This document shows positions 42,149 through 50,363 of a stretch of 64,000 nt of DNA, piece by piece. A program made the position numbers and the translations under genes. The notes under the pieces are model-generated. The model saw only the letters and a program-made list of their open reading frames with translations. It ran no database searches and was not told the origin of the DNA. Every line of letters begins with the position of its first letter. Positions within the stretch are counted from its first letter, which is position 1. This DNA is from Scandinavium manionii (GTDB taxonomy: Bacteria; Pseudomonadota; Gammaproteobacteria; Enterobacterales; Enterobacteriaceae): NCBI RefSeq assembly GCF_024764775.1, contig NZ_JALIGC010000040.1, positions 310,001-374,000 of the forward strand, given 5' to 3'.

Positions 42149-43057
42149 ATGACCAAACCAACACTGGTTGTCGCCCTCGGCGGCAATGCCCTGCTCAAAC
42201 GTGGAGAGCCACTGGAAGCGGAATGCCAACGCCAGAATATTGCGCTGGCGGCGAAAATCATCGCCGGGTTAACCGTGCAATGGCGTGTCGTGCTGGTGCA
42301 CGGCAACGGGCCGCAGGTGGGACTGTTGGCACTGCAAAACAGCGCCTATGACAAAGTGGCACCCTACCCGCTCGACGTCCTCGGCGCCGAAAGCCAGGGA
42401 ATGATTGGCTACATGCTGCAACAGGCGCTGAAAAATCAGCTGCCGCAGCGCGAAGTCAGCGTATTGCTGACCCAGGTCGAAGTGGACGCAGCCGATCCGG
42501 CTTTCAGCAACCCGACCAAATACATCGGCCCGATCTACGACGACATCCAGGCCCGGGCGCTGCATGAAGAAAAAGGGTGGACGTTTAAGGCCGATGGCTG
42601 CCACTTCCGCCGCGTGGTGCCTTCGCCACAGCCGCAGCGGATTGTCGAAGGCGACGCCATCCGAACCCTGATTGCCCGCGACCATCTGGTGATTTGCAAC
42701 GGCGGCGGCGGCGTCCCGGTAGTGAAAAATACCAGCGGCTACCACGGTATTGAGGCGGTGATCGATAAGGATCTCTCCGCCGCACTGCTGGCCACTCAGC
42801 TTGAGGCTGACGCTCTGCTGATCCTCACTGACGCCGATGCCGTCTATCTCGACTGGGGCCAGCCTGGTCAGCGTCCGCTGACGCAGGTCACGCCTGCTGA
42901 ACTCAATAATCTGACATTTGATGCCGGATCAATGGGCCCCAAAGTTGCCGCCAGCCGCCGTTTTGTTGAGCAGTGCCACGGTATCGCCGGGATCGGCGCA
43001 CTGGCCGACGGCGAAGCCATCCTCAATGGAAAGAAAGGCACCTTGATTCGCCCGTAA
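42149..43057 (+). CDS. arcC: Carbamate kinase
   Basis: ArcC converts carbamoyl phosphate and ADP to ATP, CO2 and ammonia, the energy-yielding step of the pathway. The 302-residue product has the amino-acid kinase fold (VVALGGNALLKRGEPL; HGNGPQVGLLALQ; VICNGGGGVPV; DADAVYLDWG; GSMGPKVAA). It lies 10 bases after arcA with AAGGAAT as ribosome site. Confidence 0.96.
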   Translation: MTKPTLVVALGGNALLKRGEPLEAECQRQNIALAAKIIAGLTVQWRVVLVHGNGPQVGLLALQNSAYDKVAPYPLDVLGAESQGMIGYMLQQALKNQLPQREVSVLLTQVEVDAADPAFSNPTKYIGPIYDDIQARALHEEKGWTFKADGCHFRRVVPSPQPQRIVEGDAIRTLIARDHLVICNGGGGVPVVKNTSGYHGIEAVIDKDLSAALLATQLEADALLILTDADAVYLDWGQPGQRPLTQVTPAELNNLTFDAGSMGPKVAASRRFVEQCHGIAGIGALADGEAILNGKKGTLIRP

Positions 43058-43112
43058 CTGCCCTTTCCCGGATCGGGAGAGACATGAATGCGCTATCTGA
43101 AAGGACTATCCC

Positions 43113-44117
43113 ATGAGCATCAATCTGAAAAACCGTAACTTCCTCAAACTGCTCGATTACACCCCGAGCGAAATTCAATACCTGATTGATTTGGCGCTGG
43201 AGCTGAAAGCAGCCAAACGCGCAGGCCGTGAGAAAAAAACGCTGGTCGGGAAAAATATCGCTCTGATTTTTGAAAAAACCTCCACTCGCACGCGCTGCGC
43301 TTTTGAAGTCGCGGCCTTCGATCAGGGCGCGCAAGTCACCTACCTCGGGCCGACCGGTTCGCAAATCGGCCATAAAGAGTCGATGAAGGACACCGCCCGG
43401 GTGCTGGGCCGGATGTATGACGGCATTGAATATCGAGGATTCGGCCAGGCGATCGTTGAGGAGCTGGGGGCATTCGCAGACGTGCCGGTATGGAACGGGC
43501 TAACCAACGAGTTTCACCCAACGCAAATTTTGGCAGACCTGATGACGATGCTGGAGCACGCGCCGGGCAAAAGGTTGCCGCAACTGAGCTTCGCCTATCT
43601 CGGTGATGCCCGCAACAATATGGGCAATTCACTGCTGGTGGGCGCCGCCAAAATGGGGATGGATATTCGCCTCGTCGCGCCAAAATCATTCTGGCCTGAA
43701 CCCGCGTTGGTCGAGCAATGCAGAACCATTGCGAAACATACCGATGCGCGCATCACCCTGACAGAGCATGTCGACGAGGGCGTGTATGGCGTCGATTTCC
43801 TCTACACCGACGTTTGGGTATCGATGGGTGAACCGAAAGAGGCCTGGGCTGAACGTGTCAGCCTGATGACCCCCTACCAGATCAATCAGCAGGTTATTGC
43901 CGCTACCGGCAATCCAGACGTCAAGTTCATGCACTGTCTGCCCGCATTCCATAACGAACACACCACCATGGGCCGCGAGATTGAAATGGCATACGGCCTG
44001 AAAGGACTGGAAGTCACTGAAGAGGTCTTTGAATCGGCACATTCCATCGTCTTTGACGAAGCGGAAAACCGCATGCACACCATCAAAGCGGTAATGGTGG
44101 CGACCCTCGGCGACTAA
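43113..44117 (+). CDS. arcB: Catabolic ornithine carbamoyltransferase
   Basis: ArcB phosphorolyses citrulline to ornithine and carbamoyl phosphate. The 334-residue product has the carbamoyl phosphate motif EKTSTRTRCAFEVAA, the second-site segment THPTQILADLMT-like (EFHPTQILADLMTMLEH), and the catalytic HCLPAFHN. Anabolic ArgF/ArgI enzymes are very similar; the catabolic role is inferred from its place between arcC and the transporter. Confidence 0.95.
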   Translation: MSINLKNRNFLKLLDYTPSEIQYLIDLALELKAAKRAGREKKTLVGKNIALIFEKTSTRTRCAFEVAAFDQGAQVTYLGPTGSQIGHKESMKDTARVLGRMYDGIEYRGFGQAIVEELGAFADVPVWNGLTNEFHPTQILADLMTMLEHAPGKRLPQLSFAYLGDARNNMGNSLLVGAAKMGMDIRLVAPKSFWPEPALVEQCRTIAKHTDARITLTEHVDEGVYGVDFLYTDVWVSMGEPKEAWAERVSLMTPYQINQQVIAATGNPDVKFMHCLPAFHNEHTTMGREIEMAYGLKGLEVTEEVFESAHSIVFDEAENRMHTIKAVMVATLGD

Positions 44118-44167
44118 CGTATCCCGGGCGTGCCGGAATGCGCGCCCTGCTCCACGGAGATCTCACC

Positions 44168-45571
44168 ATGAGCAAATTCAAATTTCCTACCGCTTATACC
44201 ATCCTGTTTATTCTGATTGCCCTTGTCGCCGCCATGACGTGGATTATCCCGGCGGGTAAATACCAGATGGCAACGAACGCCACGCTGGGCAAAGAGGTGC
44301 CGGTCGCCGGGACCTACGCGCCGGTCGATGCGCATCCGCAAGGCATTACCGCCGTTTTACTGGCTCCTATCGACGGTCTCTATAATCACCAGACCTACGT
44401 CGCCGGCGCCATCGATGTGGCGTTGTTCGTGCTGATCATCGGCGGCTTTCTCGGCGTGGTGAACAAAACGGGCGCGATCGATGCCGGAATAGAACGGGTC
44501 ACCGCCAAACTTAACGGCAAAGAGGAGTGGATGATCCCCATCCTGATGGCGTTGTTTGCCGCCGGGGGAACCATTTATGGCATGGCCGAGGAATCCTTGC
44601 CGTTCTATACATTGTTGGTGCCAGTGATGATGGCCGCCCGGTTCGACCCGCTAGTGGCCGCCGCTACCGTGTTGCTCGGCGCGGGTATTGGTACATTAGG
44701 CTCGACCATCAACCCATTTGCCACGGTGATCGCCGCCAACGCCGCCGGGATCCCTTTTACCCATGGCATGCTGCTGCGTATTCTGCTGTTGGTGGTGGGT
44801 TATCTGATTTGCGTCTGGTGGGTGATGCGTTACGCCCGCCGCGTGCGCAGCAATCCTGCGGCGTCCGTCGTCGCCGACGCCTGGGAGAGCAATCGTGCAC
44901 ATTTTCTCGGGCAGCGTTCCGAAACCCGGCTGGAATTTACCTCCACCCGCAAAACCATCCTGTGCATTTTCGCCGCGTCGTTTGCGGTAATGATTTACGG
45001 TGTTGCAGTCCTGGGCTGGTGGATGGCGGAAATTTCCGCCGTGTTTCTGGCCGCCGCCATTGTCGTGGGAGTGATTGCGCGAATGAGTGAAGAGACATTC
45101 ACCCAAACCTTTATAGACGGTGCTCGCGATTTACTCGGTGTCGCACTGATCATTGGTATCGCTCGCGGTATTGTAGTGGTGATGGATAACGGCATGATTA
45201 CTCACACGATTCTTCACAGTGCTGAGGATCTGGTGTCGGGTCTGTCAACCATGCTATTCATTAACGTCACTTACTGGCTGGAAGTGCTGCTCTCCTTCCT
45301 GGTGCCCTCCTCTTCAGGGCTGGCGGTGTTAACGATGCCGATCATGGCCCCGCTGGCGGATTTCGCCCACGTACCGCGCGAGTTGGTGGTCACTGCCTAC
45401 CAGTCCGCCTCAGGGATAGTCAATCTGATGACGCCCACCTCTGCGGTGGTCATGGGCGGTCTTGCCATCGCCCGCGTGCCGTATGTGCGCTATCTGAAGT
45501 GGGTCGCACCGTTGCTGGTTATCCTGACGTTATTGAACATGCTGTTACTGAGCCTTGGCGCCCTGCTGTAG
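44168..45571 (+). CDS. YfcC-family membrane transporter of the arginine deiminase operon
   Basis: A 467-residue membrane protein with about 12 helices. It resembles the YfcC/DcuC-type carriers (GGFLGVVNKTGAIDAGIERV; GGTIYGMAEESLPFY; LLSFLVPSSSGLAVLTMPIMAPLAD), not the APC-type ArcD exchanger. Its position predicts arginine uptake or arginine/ornithine exchange. The ATG at 44168 (MSKFKFPTAYTILFI), preceded by GGAG, is preferred over 44138. Often labelled ArcD in databases by context; the substrate is not proven by the sequence. Confidence 0.85.
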   Translation: MSKFKFPTAYTILFILIALVAAMTWIIPAGKYQMATNATLGKEVPVAGTYAPVDAHPQGITAVLLAPIDGLYNHQTYVAGAIDVALFVLIIGGFLGVVNKTGAIDAGIERVTAKLNGKEEWMIPILMALFAAGGTIYGMAEESLPFYTLLVPVMMAARFDPLVAAATVLLGAGIGTLGSTINPFATVIAANAAGIPFTHGMLLRILLLVVGYLICVWWVMRYARRVRSNPAASVVADAWESNRAHFLGQRSETRLEFTSTRKTILCIFAASFAVMIYGVAVLGWWMAEISAVFLAAAIVVGVIARMSEETFTQTFIDGARDLLGVALIIGIARGIVVVMDNGMITHTILHSAEDLVSGLSTMLFINVTYWLEVLLSFLVPSSSGLAVLTMPIMAPLADFAHVPRELVVTAYQSASGIVNLMTPTSAVVMGGLAIARVPYVRYLKWVAPLLVILTLLNMLLLSLGALL

Positions 45572-45657
45572 CAGCCCCAGCGTCCTGCCTGGTGGTTTTT
45601 CAGCCACCGGGCCAGCAGCCGGCACGTCGATAATGTTAATGATTACAGGATACAAAG

Positions 45658-46140
45658 ATGATCAAGGATTACGGTGATTACTCTGCCAAAGAACAACTTC
45701 AGCTGACCGTCTGTCAGCGTCTGATTGCAGAGAAAAGCTATCTCTCCCAGGAGGAAATCCGTCGTGATTTACAGCAGCACGGCTTTGATTGTATCAGTCA
45801 GTCCACCGTCTCCCACCTGTTAAAACGGCTTGGCGTCATTAAAATCCGCAACGCCAAAGGGCAAAAAATATACTCCGTTAATCCCCAACTTGGGCCCACG
45901 CCGGATGCCACCCGATCAGTGTCAGAAATGGTGGTCAGCGTCGAGCATAATAGCGAGTTTATTCTGGTCCATACTATTGCGGGATATGGACGCGCCGTCG
46001 CGCGGATCCTCGACTACCATGCGTTACCCGAAATTCTCGGTGTGGTGGCGGGCAGCAGCATCGTGTGGGTCGCCCCGCGCAGCATCAAACGAACCGCACT
46101 GGTGCATAAGCAGATAAATTACCTCCTGCGCACGCGTTAG
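45658..46140 (+). CDS. ArgR-family transcriptional regulator (paralogue)
   Basis: A 160-residue ArgR-type regulator. It has the N-terminal winged helix (about 12-75; LSQEEIRRDLQQHGF, ISQSTVSHLLKRLGVIKIRNAKG) and the C-terminal oligomerisation/arginine domain. In E. coli ArgR, Asp128 and Asp129 (motif GDDT) bind arginine; here the same place reads AGSSIVWV (Gly132-Ser133-Ser134), so both acidic residues are lost. It probably controls the arc operon, possibly together with the true ArgR. Codon use and length look normal. Confidence 0.92.
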   Translation: MIKDYGDYSAKEQLQLTVCQRLIAEKSYLSQEEIRRDLQQHGFDCISQSTVSHLLKRLGVIKIRNAKGQKIYSVNPQLGPTPDATRSVSEMVVSVEHNSEFILVHTIAGYGRAVARILDYHALPEILGVVAGSSIVWVAPRSIKRTALVHKQINYLLRTR

Positions 46141-46161
46141 ACGCTATTCTGATTAAATACC

Positions 46162-46206
46162 AAAGAGTGATATCCTGAATACTCATTCAGAATATCACTC
46201 TTTTTT
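46162..46206 (+). terminator. Intrinsic terminator of the arginine deiminase operon
   Basis: AAAGAGTGATAT-C-CTGAAT pairs with ATTCAG-A-ATATCACTCTTT around an ACTC loop, with TTTTTT at the end. It starts 22 bases after the regulator stop. The apex of the hairpin contains TGAAT-N4-ATTCA. Confidence 0.95.
46174..46191. promoter_or_regulatory. ARG-box-like dyad within the terminator
   Basis: TGAAT-ACTC-ATTCA (46176-46189) matches both conserved half-sites and the spacing of the ArgR box. The spacer is not AT-only. It may simply be the top of the terminator stem, so binding is uncertain. Confidence 0.35.
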
Positions 46207-46811
46207 CGTTTATATATTCCTCTGTTAAGCTCTTTCCCATCACTCTCTCCTCTGACGGCGAAGGTGCAAATTCCTCTGCACCATGTACATTTAATTTACA
46301 ATAAATAAACATAACAGCATATAATCTTGCAATATGCACATGAAGTGACTAATTATTTCTGAAATGATCGGTTATTGTCGATCGATGTCACAGAAACATC
46401 GCCATTTCCAGATAAAATACCTGCGCTTTCACTCATTCATGAAGGTATATATTATGGAAAACAATAGCCGACTCATGCCCCATATAAGGCGGACAACACA
46501 TATCATGATGTTTGCCCACCGCAATAGCTTCGACTTTCACTTCTTTAACGCCCGATAGTCTTCTGACTACGGGCGTTCAGCATACAGGTCATTCCTGACT
46601 TCCTGATAATGCAGGCATTTGCCTGTAGCTCCTGCGCTCGCCTTAGTAAATTCTGTATTCCGGCAACCGGGCCGGTGGAATTTATGACTTCAGAAAAAGC
46701 AATAACCTGATTTCATTATCAGCGGGTCACTATTGCCTTTTCACCGGAATAATCAATTTCGTATTTTAGAAATTGAGGACCTGCTATTCCTTGAAATTAA
46801 AGAGATGAAAA
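46207..46811 (+). promoter_or_regulatory. speF leader region
   Basis: A roughly 600-base leader and promoter area precedes speF. It contains the speFL leader frame (46454-46558), then a strong hairpin at the speFL stop (CGCCCGATAGTC/GACTACGGGCG with one bulged A, 46550-46577), a CAGGCA/TGCCTG hairpin near 46613-46630, and a distal AAAGCAATA/TATTGCCTTT pairing closer to speF. The pattern matches the ornithine-controlled Rho attenuation described for E. coli speF. Confidence 0.7.
46454..46558 (+). CDS. speFL: SpeFL ornithine-sensing leader peptide
   Basis: A 34-residue peptide beginning MENNSRLMPHIRRTTHIMMF and ending HRNSFDFHFFNAR. It is nearly identical to the E. coli SpeFL leader, whose nascent chain captures ornithine in the ribosome, arrests translation and lets transcription continue into speF. 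The arrest-region residues HIRRTTHIM and FHFFNAR are kept. The differences from E. coli are conservative (RL for RT, MM for MK). A larger upstream in-frame extension to 46364 is not needed. Confidence 0.93.
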   Translation: MENNSRLMPHIRRTTHIMMFAHRNSFDFHFFNAR

Positions 46812-49010
46812 ATGTCAGAATTAAAAATTGCCGTCAGTCGCCATTGCCCTGATTGTTTTAACAGCACCCGCAGCATTGTTGACACATATAACACGCAGTT
46901 TATCGATGTCGCTGCCGCGGTATTATCTGTAAAAGATGTCGAGTGTGGGAAACTCGATGAAATAGACACCACGGGCTATAACCTGCCAGTATTTATCGGT
47001 ATTAATAAAGACGAAATCGTGCCCGCAGAATATCTGTCGCGTATTCATGGGGTGTTTGAACACGATGAAACACGCAACGACTTCTATGGCCGTCAGCTGG
47101 AAGCCGCCGCGCATAAATATGAAACGCAGCTGCGCCCGCCGTTCTTCCGCGCATTAGTGGATTACGTTAATCAGGGCAATAGCGCGTTCGACTGCCCCGG
47201 CCATCAGGGCGGTGAGTTTTTCCGTCGCCATCCGGCGGGCAATCAGTTTGTCGAATACTTTGGTGAGACGCTGTTCCGCTCAGATCTCTGCAACGCCGAC
47301 GTGGCGATGGGTGATTTGCTGATCCACGAAGGCGCGCCCTGCGTGGCGCAGCAGCATGCGGCTAAAGTGTTCAACGCCGACAAAACCTATTTCGTCCTGA
47401 ACGGCACGTCATCGTCGAATAAAGTGGTGCTTAACGCGCTGCTGACACCGGGCGATCTGGTCTTGTTTGATCGCAACAACCACAAATCCAACCATCACGG
47501 TGCGCTGTTACAGGCTGGCGCCACACCGGTATATCTGGAAACCGCGCGTAACCCATATGGCTTTATCGGCGGGATTGATGCGCACTGCTTTGAAGAGACT
47601 TACCTGCGGGAATTGATTGCCGACGTCGCACCGCAACGTGAACGGCTGGCTCGCCCTTTCCGTCTGGCCGTCATTCAGCTTGGGACCTACGACGGCACCA
47701 TTTATAACGCCCGTCAGGTGGTCGATAAGATTGGGCATCTGTGTGACTACATCCTGTTTGACTCCGCATGGGTCGGCTACGAACAATTCATTCCGATGAT
47801 GGCCGAATGTTCGCCGTTACTGCTGGAGCTTAATGAAAATGATCCGGGAATTCTGGTTACTCAGTCGGTCCATAAACAGCAGGCCGGTTTTTCTCAAACC
47901 TCGCAAATCCACAAAAAAGATAGCCATATCAAAGGCCAGTCGCGCTACGTCCCGCATAAACGCCTGAACAACGCCTTTATGATGCATGCCTCCACCAGCC
48001 CGTTCTATCCGCTTTTTGCCGCGCTGGATGTCAACGCGAAAATGCATGAAGGCGTCAGCGGCCGCAATATGTGGATGGACTGTGTGGCGAACGGCATCGA
48101 TGCCCGCAAACTGATCCTCGAGAACTGCCATCATATTCGCCCGTTTGTACCGCCGGTCATTAATGGCAAACCGTGGCACGCCTGGCCTACCGAGCAAATT
48201 GCCCGCGACCTGAGTTTCTTCCATTTCGTGCCGGGTGAGCGCTGGCACGCGTTTGAAGGCTACGCCGAACATCAGTATTTCGTCGATCCGTGCAAGCTGC
48301 TGCTGACTACCCCCGGCATTGATGCCGACAGCGGTGAGTACGACGCGTTTGGCGTTCCGGCGACTATTCTCGCTAATTTCCTGCGTGAGAATGGTGTGGT
48401 GCCTGAGAAGTGCGACCTTAACTCGATTCTGTTCCTGCTGACCCCGGCGGAGGATATGGCGAAGCTGCAACAACTGGTTGCACTGCTGGTGCGCTTTGAA
48501 AAACTGCTCGAGAACGACGCACCGTTGCAGGAGGTTTTACCGTCGCTGTATCGCCAGTACGAGCATCGCTACGCCGGATATACCTTGCGTCAGCTGTGTC
48601 TGGAGATGCATCAGCTCTATGCCCGTCACGACGTGAAACAACTGCAGAAAGAGATGTTCCGCAAGACGCATTTCCCGCGCGTCAGCCTGAATCCACAGGA
48701 AGCGAACTACGCCTATCTGCGAGGGGAAGTTGAACTGGTGGCGCTGCCGCAGGCTGAAGGTCGCATTGCGGCGGAAGGCGCGCTGCCTTATCCGCCGGGC
48801 GTGCTGTGCGTCGTGCCAGGGGAAATCTGGAGCGGTGCGGTACTGCGTTATTTCACCGCGTTGGAAGAAGGCATCAACCTTCTGCCAGGCTTCGCGCCAG
48901 AACTTCAGGGGGTTTATGTCGAGGAAGTCGACGGTCGTAAGCAGGTGTGGTGCAACGTTATCAAGTCGCGTGATGCTCAACAGCCGCTGATGAAAGGGGA
49001 ATCATTATGA
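46812..49010 (+). CDS. speF: Inducible ornithine decarboxylase
   Basis: SpeF converts ornithine to putrescine and CO2, consuming a proton. The 732-residue product has an N-terminal wing domain, the PLP-binding Lys in TQSVHKQQAGFSQTSQIHKK (Lys near 355), and the family motifs FDCPGHQGGEFFRRHPAG and NGTSSSNKVVLNALL. Length equals E. coli SpeF. The N-terminal 100 residues diverge more than the rest. Its stop overlaps potE by four bases (ATGA). Confidence 0.97.
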   Translation: MSELKIAVSRHCPDCFNSTRSIVDTYNTQFIDVAAAVLSVKDVECGKLDEIDTTGYNLPVFIGINKDEIVPAEYLSRIHGVFEHDETRNDFYGRQLEAAAHKYETQLRPPFFRALVDYVNQGNSAFDCPGHQGGEFFRRHPAGNQFVEYFGETLFRSDLCNADVAMGDLLIHEGAPCVAQQHAAKVFNADKTYFVLNGTSSSNKVVLNALLTPGDLVLFDRNNHKSNHHGALLQAGATPVYLETARNPYGFIGGIDAHCFEETYLRELIADVAPQRERLARPFRLAVIQLGTYDGTIYNARQVVDKIGHLCDYILFDSAWVGYEQFIPMMAECSPLLLELNENDPGILVTQSVHKQQAGFSQTSQIHKKDSHIKGQSRYVPHKRLNNAFMMHASTSPFYPLFAALDVNAKMHEGVSGRNMWMDCVANGIDARKLILENCHHIRPFVPPVINGKPWHAWPTEQIARDLSFFHFVPGERWHAFEGYAEHQYFVDPCKLLLTTPGIDADSGEYDAFGVPATILANFLRENGVVPEKCDLNSILFLLTPAEDMAKLQQLVALLVRFEKLLENDAPLQEVLPSLYRQYEHRYAGYTLRQLCLEMHQLYARHDVKQLQKEMFRKTHFPRVSLNPQEANYAYLRGEVELVALPQAEGRIAAEGALPYPPGVLCVVPGEIWSGAVLRYFTALEEGINLLPGFAPELQGVYVEEVDGRKQVWCNVIKSRDAQQPLMKGESL

Positions 49011-50320
49011 GCAAATCGAACAAAATGGGCGTCGTTCAGCTCACCATTTTGACGATGGTGAACATGATGGGGTCCGGAATAATCATGCTGCCGACCAAGC
49101 TTGCGGAAGTCGGCACGATCTCGATTATCTCCTGGATGGTGACCGCCCTGGGCTCAACCGCCCTGGCGTGGGCGTTTGCCAAATGCGGGATGTTCAGCCG
49201 TAAATCCGGTGGCATGGGCGGCTATGCGGAGTATGCCTTCGGCAAATCCGGCAACTTTATGGCCAACTATACCTATGGCGTGTCGCTACTGATTGCCAAC
49301 GTGGCGATAGCCATTTCAGCGGTGGGTTACGGTACCGAACTGTTTGGGGTCACGCTCAGCCCGATTCAGATTGGGCTGGCGACCATCGGCGTGCTGTGGC
49401 TGTGCACCATCGCCAACTTTGGCGGAGCGCGGATCACCGGACAAATCAGTAGCGTCACCGTCTGGGGTGTCATTATTCCGGTCGTGGGATTGTGCATTAT
49501 CGGCTGGTTCTGGTTCAGCCCGACGCTGTACGTAAATTCCTGGAACCCGCACCACGTGCCGTTCTTTAGCGCGGTCGGGTCATCAATCGCAATGACGCTG
49601 TGGGCGTTTCTCGGTCTGGAGTCTGCCTGTGCCAATACCGATGTGGTGGAAAATCCAGAGCGTAACGTGCCGATCGCGGTTCTCGGTGGAACGCTGGGTG
49701 CCGCGGTGATTTACATCGTCTCCACCAACGTGATTGCCGGGATTGTGCCTAACGTCGATTTAGCCAGCTCTACAGCCCCATTCGGGCTGGCCTTCGCGCA
49801 AATGTTCACCCCGGAAGTCGGGAAAGTGATCATGGGCCTGATGGTGATGTCGTGCTGTGGTTCGCTTCTGGGCTGGCAGTTCACTATCGCTCAGGTGTTT
49901 AAATCCTCGGCGGACGAAGGCTACTTCCCGAAAGTGTTTTCCCGCTTATCCCGCGCAGAGGCGCCGGTTCAGGGCATGCTGACGATTGTCGTCATCCAGT
50001 CCGGGCTGTCGCTGATGACCATCAGTCCATCGCTGAATAATCAGTTTAACGTGCTGGTCAACCTGGCAGTCGTGACCAACATTATTCCATACATCCTGTC
50101 GATGGCGGCGCTGGTTATTATTCAGAAAGTGGCGAACGTCGCGCCGGGCAAAGCGAAAGCCGCGAACGTGGTGGCGTTTATCGGGGCGATGTACAGCTTC
50201 TATGCGCTGTATTCGTCAGGTGAGGAAGCGATGCTGTGGGGGGCAATTGTCACCTTTATGGGCTGGACGCTTTACGGGCTGGTGTCACCACGGTTTGAAT
50301 TAACGAATAAACATAGTTAA
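49007..50320 (+). CDS. potE: Putrescine:ornithine antiporter
   Basis: PotE exchanges external ornithine for internal putrescine. The 437-residue, 12-helix APC-family protein has the typical N-terminal NMMGSGIIMLPTKLAEVG substrate segment and FLGLESACANTDVVENPERNVP. It is translationally coupled to speF. A GC-rich hairpin follows. Confidence 0.96.
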   Translation: MSKSNKMGVVQLTILTMVNMMGSGIIMLPTKLAEVGTISIISWMVTALGSTALAWAFAKCGMFSRKSGGMGGYAEYAFGKSGNFMANYTYGVSLLIANVAIAISAVGYGTELFGVTLSPIQIGLATIGVLWLCTIANFGGARITGQISSVTVWGVIIPVVGLCIIGWFWFSPTLYVNSWNPHHVPFFSAVGSSIAMTLWAFLGLESACANTDVVENPERNVPIAVLGGTLGAAVIYIVSTNVIAGIVPNVDLASSTAPFGLAFAQMFTPEVGKVIMGLMVMSCCGSLLGWQFTIAQVFKSSADEGYFPKVFSRLSRAEAPVQGMLTIVVIQSGLSLMTISPSLNNQFNVLVNLAVVTNIIPYILSMAALVIIQKVANVAPGKAKAANVVAFIGAMYSFYALYSSGEEAMLWGAIVTFMGWTLYGLVSPRFELTNKHS

Positions 50321-50352
50321 CGAAAAGGGGAGCCTGTCGGCTCCCCTTCACA
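50321..50352. terminator. Convergent terminator between potE and pgm
   Basis: AAGGGGAGCC-TGTC-GGCTCCCCTT (50325-50348). On the minus strand it is followed by TTTCGTT, which makes a good terminator for pgm; on the plus strand the T-run is short. Confidence 0.82.
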
Positions 50353-50363
50353 CATTTACGCGT

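Noticed and set aside
40918..46140. Mobile element as the carrier of the arc operon
   Set aside because: I found no integrase, transposase, tRNA target or flanking direct repeats, and the base composition of the genes is like the neighbours.
46364..46453. Upstream extension of speFL to a 64-codon frame
   Set aside because: The conserved peptide starts at 46454 (MENNSR); the extension is AT-rich and not conserved with the known leader.
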